From JAJZGK01 sp035538795 (GTDB taxonomy: Bacteria > Pseudomonadota > Alphaproteobacteria > Rhodospirillales > Magnetospirillaceae), in assembly GCA_035538795.1 (NCBI GenBank), contig DATLJS010000066.1, forward strand, positions 69,285 through 133,284: a stretch of 64,000 nt of DNA, written 5' to 3'. This document shows, piece by piece, positions 61,575 through 64,000 of the stretch (position 1 is its first letter; each line of letters opens with the position of its first letter). The position numbers and the translations under genes were made by a program. The notes beneath the pieces are model-generated. The model was not told the DNA's origin. It saw only the letters and a list, made by a program, of their open reading frames with translations, and searched no databases.

Positions 61575-62791
61575 AATCCCACTCCCCGCATCATCTTGGG
61601 CACTTCGCCCACCAGTCCCATGGCGTGGCGCATGAAAAACTTCTTCAGCTCCGGCATGCGGTTGACCGCCGCCAGTCCCAGGTCGCGGGCCCAGCGGACG
61701 GGCGCCACGTCGTTGGAGAACACACGCACCACGGCGTCGGTCAGCATCAGCATCTGCAGATTGTCGAAGCGCCGCCAGCGGGCATAACGCTCCAGCACCG
61801 CGCCGTTGCCCAGATCGATGCCCAGGCGTTTGGCCTCCACCAGCACCTCGGCCAGGGCGGCGACGTCGCGCAAGCCCATGTTCATGCCCTGTCCGGCCAC
61901 CGGATGCATGCCGTGAGCGGCGTCGCCGGCCAGAACCAGACGCTGCGCCGTGTAGGCCTTGGCGAATTGCAGGGTCAGGGGATAGGCGAAGCGGTCGCCC
62001 TCGACCTTGATGTCCCCCAGGAAGGAACCGAAGCGGTGACGCAGCTCCCGCAAGAAGGCCCGGTCGTCCTGGACCATGATGTCGTCCACCAGATGCGCCT
62101 TTTCCGTCCACACCACCGACGAGCGGTTGCCCGGCAGCGGCAGGATGGCGAACGGTCCGGAAGGCAGGAAATGCTCCTGGGCGACGTCGTCGTGAGGACG
62201 CTCGTGGGCCACGGTGCAGACGATAGCGGTCTGGCCGTATTCCCATTTGGTGATGCCGATGCCGGCGCTTTCGCGCACCTGGGACCGGCGGCCATCGCAG
62301 GCCACCGCCAGCTGCGCCGAAATCCTGGTGCCGTCACCCAACACGGCGCCAACCCCGGCGGCGTCGCGGGTCAGCTCGGCCACCTGGGCCGGAGCGAACA
62401 GGCGCGCTTTCTTCAGGGTCGGCAGACGGTCCAGGACGGCGCGGCGGATGGCCCGGTTCTCGACGATCCAGCCGAAGGGATCCGATCCCAAAGCCTGATG
62501 ATCGTAATGCAGGAACAGCGGCGACGGCCCGTCGGACACCCTGATCTGCTTGATGGGGGCGGCAAAGGGTTCGATGGCGGTCCACAGTCCCGCCGTTTCC
62601 AGCACCCGCTGCGGCCCCAGGGCCACCGCCGAGGCGCGTCCGTCGAATCCGGGAAGAGTGGCGGTCGCCGGATCCTCGGCGTCCACCACCACCACGCTGA
62701 CGCCGGCCTGGGCCAGGGCGCAGGCCAAAGGCCCGCCCACCAATCCGCCGCCGACGATCAGCACATCGCAATTGATCTCGCTCATGCCCAT
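61571..62791 (-). CDS. UbiH/UbiF/COQ6-family ubiquinone biosynthesis hydroxylase
   Basis: A 406-residue FAD-dependent monooxygenase. The dinucleotide motif VLIVGGGLVGGPLACALAQAG is at the N-terminus, the GRASAVAL segment near residue 52, the DG motif ACDGRRSQVRESAGI and the GD motif LAGDAAHGMHPVAGQGMNMGLRDVAAL near residue 285. Which ring position it hydroxylates cannot be told from sequence alone. The ATG at 62791 or 62785 may be used. Followed by the HD gene in an overlapping arrangement. Confidence 0.93.
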   Translation of the reverse strand: MGMSEINCDVLIVGGGLVGGPLACALAQAGVSVVVVDAEDPATATLPGFDGRASAVALGPQRVLETAGLWTAIEPFAAPIKQIRVSDGPSPLFLHYDHQALGSDPFGWIVENRAIRRAVLDRLPTLKKARLFAPAQVAELTRDAAGVGAVLGDGTRISAQLAVACDGRRSQVRESAGIGITKWEYGQTAIVCTVAHERPHDDVAQEHFLPSGPFAILPLPGNRSSVVWTEKAHLVDDIMVQDDRAFLRELRHRFGSFLGDIKVEGDRFAYPLTLQFAKAYTAQRLVLAGDAAHGMHPVAGQGMNMGLRDVAALAEVLVEAKRLGIDLGNGAVLERYARWRRFDNLQMLMLTDAVVRVFSNDVAPVRWARDLGLAAVNRMPELKKFFMRHAMGLVGEVPKMMRGVGL

Positions 62792-62918
62792 AGAGATGAA
62801 CCGAGAGGCCCGGCTTGTCCAGTGCCCGCCCCTTCAGACGAATCCCGCCGCCGATGCCCCCTGGCCGGGCAGATGCGCCTAATTTTGGGGCAGGCGCCAA
62901 GGGTTGGCCGGGCCAATA

Positions 62919-62959
62919 AATTCAATGATTTAAAAAAAGTTCAACGATTTCATTGAATT
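62919..62959. repeat. 10-bp inverted repeat upstream of the glnK promoter
   Basis: AATTCAATGA (62919-62928) and TCATTGAATT (62950-62959), centres 31 bp apart (three helical turns), ending nine bases before the -24 GG of the glnK sigma-54 element. AT-rich; candidate site for a dimeric regulator or bending protein. Confidence 0.55.
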
Positions 62960-62966
62960 GGGAAAA

Positions 62967-62982
62967 CGGCACGCCACTTGAA
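62967..62982 (+). promoter_or_regulatory. Putative sigma-54 promoter of glnK
   Basis: CGGCACGCCACTTGAA matches the RpoN -24/-12 pattern TGGCACG-N4-TTGCW with two mismatches. It lies about 90 nt before the glnK ATG, as expected for a nitrogen-controlled gene. Confidence 0.6.
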
Positions 62983-63072
62983 AAGAGGTTCGGGCAATGC
63001 GGGTTCAACGAGCGACCGGCCGGGGCTGAAATCCCCCTTCGCCCGCCGGTCAGGCAAGATGGAATGGAAACG

Positions 63073-63411
63073 ATGAAGCTTGTGGTCGCCATCATAAAGC
63101 CCTTCAAACTGGACGAGGTCCGCGAAGCTTTGTCCGCCCTTGGCATCAAGGGGCTGACCGCCAGCGAGGTCAAAGGCTATGGCCGCCAGAAAGGCCAGAC
63201 CGAGATCTATCGCGGCGCCGAGTACAACGTGAATTTTCTGCCCAAGGTGAAGATCGAGGTGGCCCTTGCCGACGAACTGGCCGCCCGCGCCATCGAGGCC
63301 ATCACCTCTGCGGCACATACGGGTAAGATCGGCGACGGAAAGATTTTCGTCTTCGATCTGGTGGACGCCGTGCGGATCCGCACCGGCGAACAAGGGGCCG
63401 AGGCCCTTTGA
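63073..63411 (+). CDS. glnK: Nitrogen regulatory PII protein (GlnK type)
   Basis: A 112-residue PII signal protein. It begins MKLVVAIIKPFKLDEVREAL. Tyr51, the uridylylation site, is in EYNVNFLPK on the T-loop, and the B-loop TGKIGDGKIFV and C-terminal VDAVRIRTGEQG are present. The ATG at 63073 gives the exact family length; an ATG three codons earlier and a longer open frame from 62953 are not conserved. It is directly upstream of amtB, so its target is ammonium channel gating. The adjacent sigma-54-like element fits NtrC control. Confidence 0.95.
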   Translation: MKLVVAIIKPFKLDEVREALSALGIKGLTASEVKGYGRQKGQTEIYRGAEYNVNFLPKVKIEVALADELAARAIEAITSAAHTGKIGDGKIFVFDLVDAVRIRTGEQGAEAL

Positions 63412-63471
63412 TCTGAGGACGCTCTCCTGTCCGAGAGTCGTGTGTTGTGTTTTCTCCTCCCTAAACTCCAA

Positions 63472-63506
63472 AGCCCGGAAGCTCCTGCTTCCGGGCTCTT
63501 TCTTTT
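63472..63506 (+). terminator. Strong terminator after glnK
   Basis: AGCCCGGAAGC-TCCT-GCTTCCGGGCT, an 11-bp stem, followed by CTTTCTTTT. It separates glnK from amtB transcripts. Confidence 0.93.
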
Positions 63507-63643
63507 GTATATGGATCAAACCCTTATCGGATGTCTAAGTTTTAAGCAGCGCCCGATGCCTCTGCCCATTGTCACGGCACGCATCAATGGTCATAGAACC
63601 TTCCGCCCCATGGGAAGCCGCGGAATGGCGGGAAGGGCCGAGT

Positions 63644-63659
63644 TGGCACGGTTTTTGTT
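63644..63659 (+). promoter_or_regulatory. Putative sigma-54 promoter of amtB
   Basis: TGGCACGGTTTTTGTT matches TGGCACG-N4-TTGCW at every conserved position but one, 68 nt before the amtB start. Its fit is better than the element upstream of glnK. Confidence 0.75.
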
Positions 63660-63727
63660 TACAGTGGCCTGATGGCCGGCCGTGATCCGGCCCTGAATTT
63701 CAAGATCGCGGACCTTCGGGAGAGTGC

Positions 63728-64000
63728 ATGATGAAGTTGAATCGATCGCTGTTGATCAGCGGAGGGCTGGCCTTGGGCCTGGCGCTCATGGCGTCGGCCG
63801 GCATGGCTCAGGAAGCCGCTCCCGCCGCTGACGCCGCCGCCGCGGCTGCCGCCACCCCGGCCCCCGTTCTCGACAAGGCCGACACGGCGTGGATGCTGAC
63901 GTCGACGGCGCTGGTCCTGCTGATGACCATTCCCGGTCTGGCGCTGTTTTACGCCGGCATGGTGCGCAAGAAGAACATTCTGGCGACGATCATGCAGAGC
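63728..64000 (+). CDS. amtB: Ammonium transporter AmtB (5' part only)
   Basis: Only the first 91 codons lie within the window. A signal peptide (MMKLNRSLLISGGLALGLALMASAGMAQE) is followed by an Ala/Pro-rich stretch (about 30-47) and the first membrane helix with TAWMLTSTALVLLMTIPGLALFYAGMVRKKN, the invariant Amt N-terminal block. GGGAG precedes the ATG at 63728; the next codon is also ATG. Separate sigma-54-like promoter and upstream glnK are as in other proteobacteria. Confidence 0.95.
   Translation, partial: MMKLNRSLLISGGLALGLALMASAGMAQEAAPAADAAAAAAATPAPVLDKADTAWMLTSTALVLLMTIPGLALFYAGMVRKKNILATIMQS

Larger units (their letters stand above)
63412..63727. other. Intergenic region between glnK and amtB
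   Basis: 316 nt with no gene. It contains the glnK terminator (63472-63497) and, nearer amtB, a sigma-54-like promoter (63644-63659). A GGCCGG/CCGGCC hairpin at about 63674 would lie in the amtB leader. Confidence 0.75.

Noticed and set aside
62874..62892. NtrC-like dyad upstream of glnK
   Set aside because: TGCGCC and GGGGCA are 7 bases apart rather than the expected spacing and match only partly.

Overview
The window is about 64 kb of GC-rich bacterial chromosome with tightly packed housekeeping genes. The gene content points to an alphaproteobacterium of the Rhodospirillales, and a Magnetospirillum-like organism is the best guess. Pointers are the hisB-hisH-hisA-hisF block next to divergent hslVU, the thioredoxin/LON-domain/Trm112/DUF971 cluster, the hrcA-grpE and rph-rdgB-hemW arrangement, a DivL-like kinase, and three chemoreceptors. 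This assignment is from memory of gene families; no database search was possible. No transposase, prophage, CRISPR array or other mobile element was seen. The ends cut through hisF (left) and amtB (right).

Layout. 1-2.2 kb: histidine biosynthesis on the minus strand. 2.3-4.4 kb: a transmembrane chemoreceptor. 4.7-7.8 kb: HslVU protease, a small zinc-ribbon-like protein and a SirB1/TPR protein. 7.8-11.1 kb: rsmI-yraN-BON lipoprotein-SirB1 operon, divergent from an LpoA/LppC-like lipoprotein. 11.1-15.1 kb: tsaD divergent from hemC-hemD-hemY. 15.1-21.1 kb: J-domain protein, a PAS/GGDEF/EAL protein, an OGT-like glycosyltransferase and tRNA-Thr. 21.1-26.8 kb: hrcA-grpE divergent from rph-rdgB-hemW, then gpsA and a YciI-like protein. 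26.8-35.5 kb: soluble chemoreceptor, EVE and Rieske proteins, acetyl-CoA synthetase, a quinone-reductase-like enzyme divergent from an HxlR regulator, GreB, a tyrosine phosphatase divergent from a sirtuin, and a MASE1-PAS protein. 35.5-44.8 kb: gltD-GST-gltB and a DivL-like sensor kinase. 45-48.6 kb: UppP-like, MgtC, SNase-like and proline iminopeptidase. 48.6-54.8 kb: tRNA-Arg, LpxL-type acyltransferase, tRNA-Ser, MBL hydrolase, old yellow enzyme, PiT transporter and tRNA-Gly. 55-59.1 kb: thioredoxin cluster, then a small membrane protein coupled to a third chemoreceptor. 59.1-64 kb: UbiH-type hydroxylase, HD hydrolase, AraC regulator and alpha/beta hydrolase, then glnK and amtB, each behind a sigma-54-like promoter.

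Themes. Nitrogen assimilation appears twice (GltBD; GlnK/AmtB), consistent with GOGAT and PII-controlled ammonium uptake. Heme synthesis is represented by hemC, hemD and hemY, with hemW further on. Several proteins keep the fold of an enzyme family but have lost diagnostic catalytic residues: the DivL-like kinase (Ala at the phospho-acceptor position), the GGDEF domain (GGDRF), the UppP-like protein and the SNase-like protein. These, together with a set of exact inverted or direct repeats in intergenic regions (14 bp at 44997, 12 bp at 49867, AraC-style direct repeats at 60093, an HxlR-style palindrome at 31805), are the main points worth following up. I did not find a wholly new multi-gene system.
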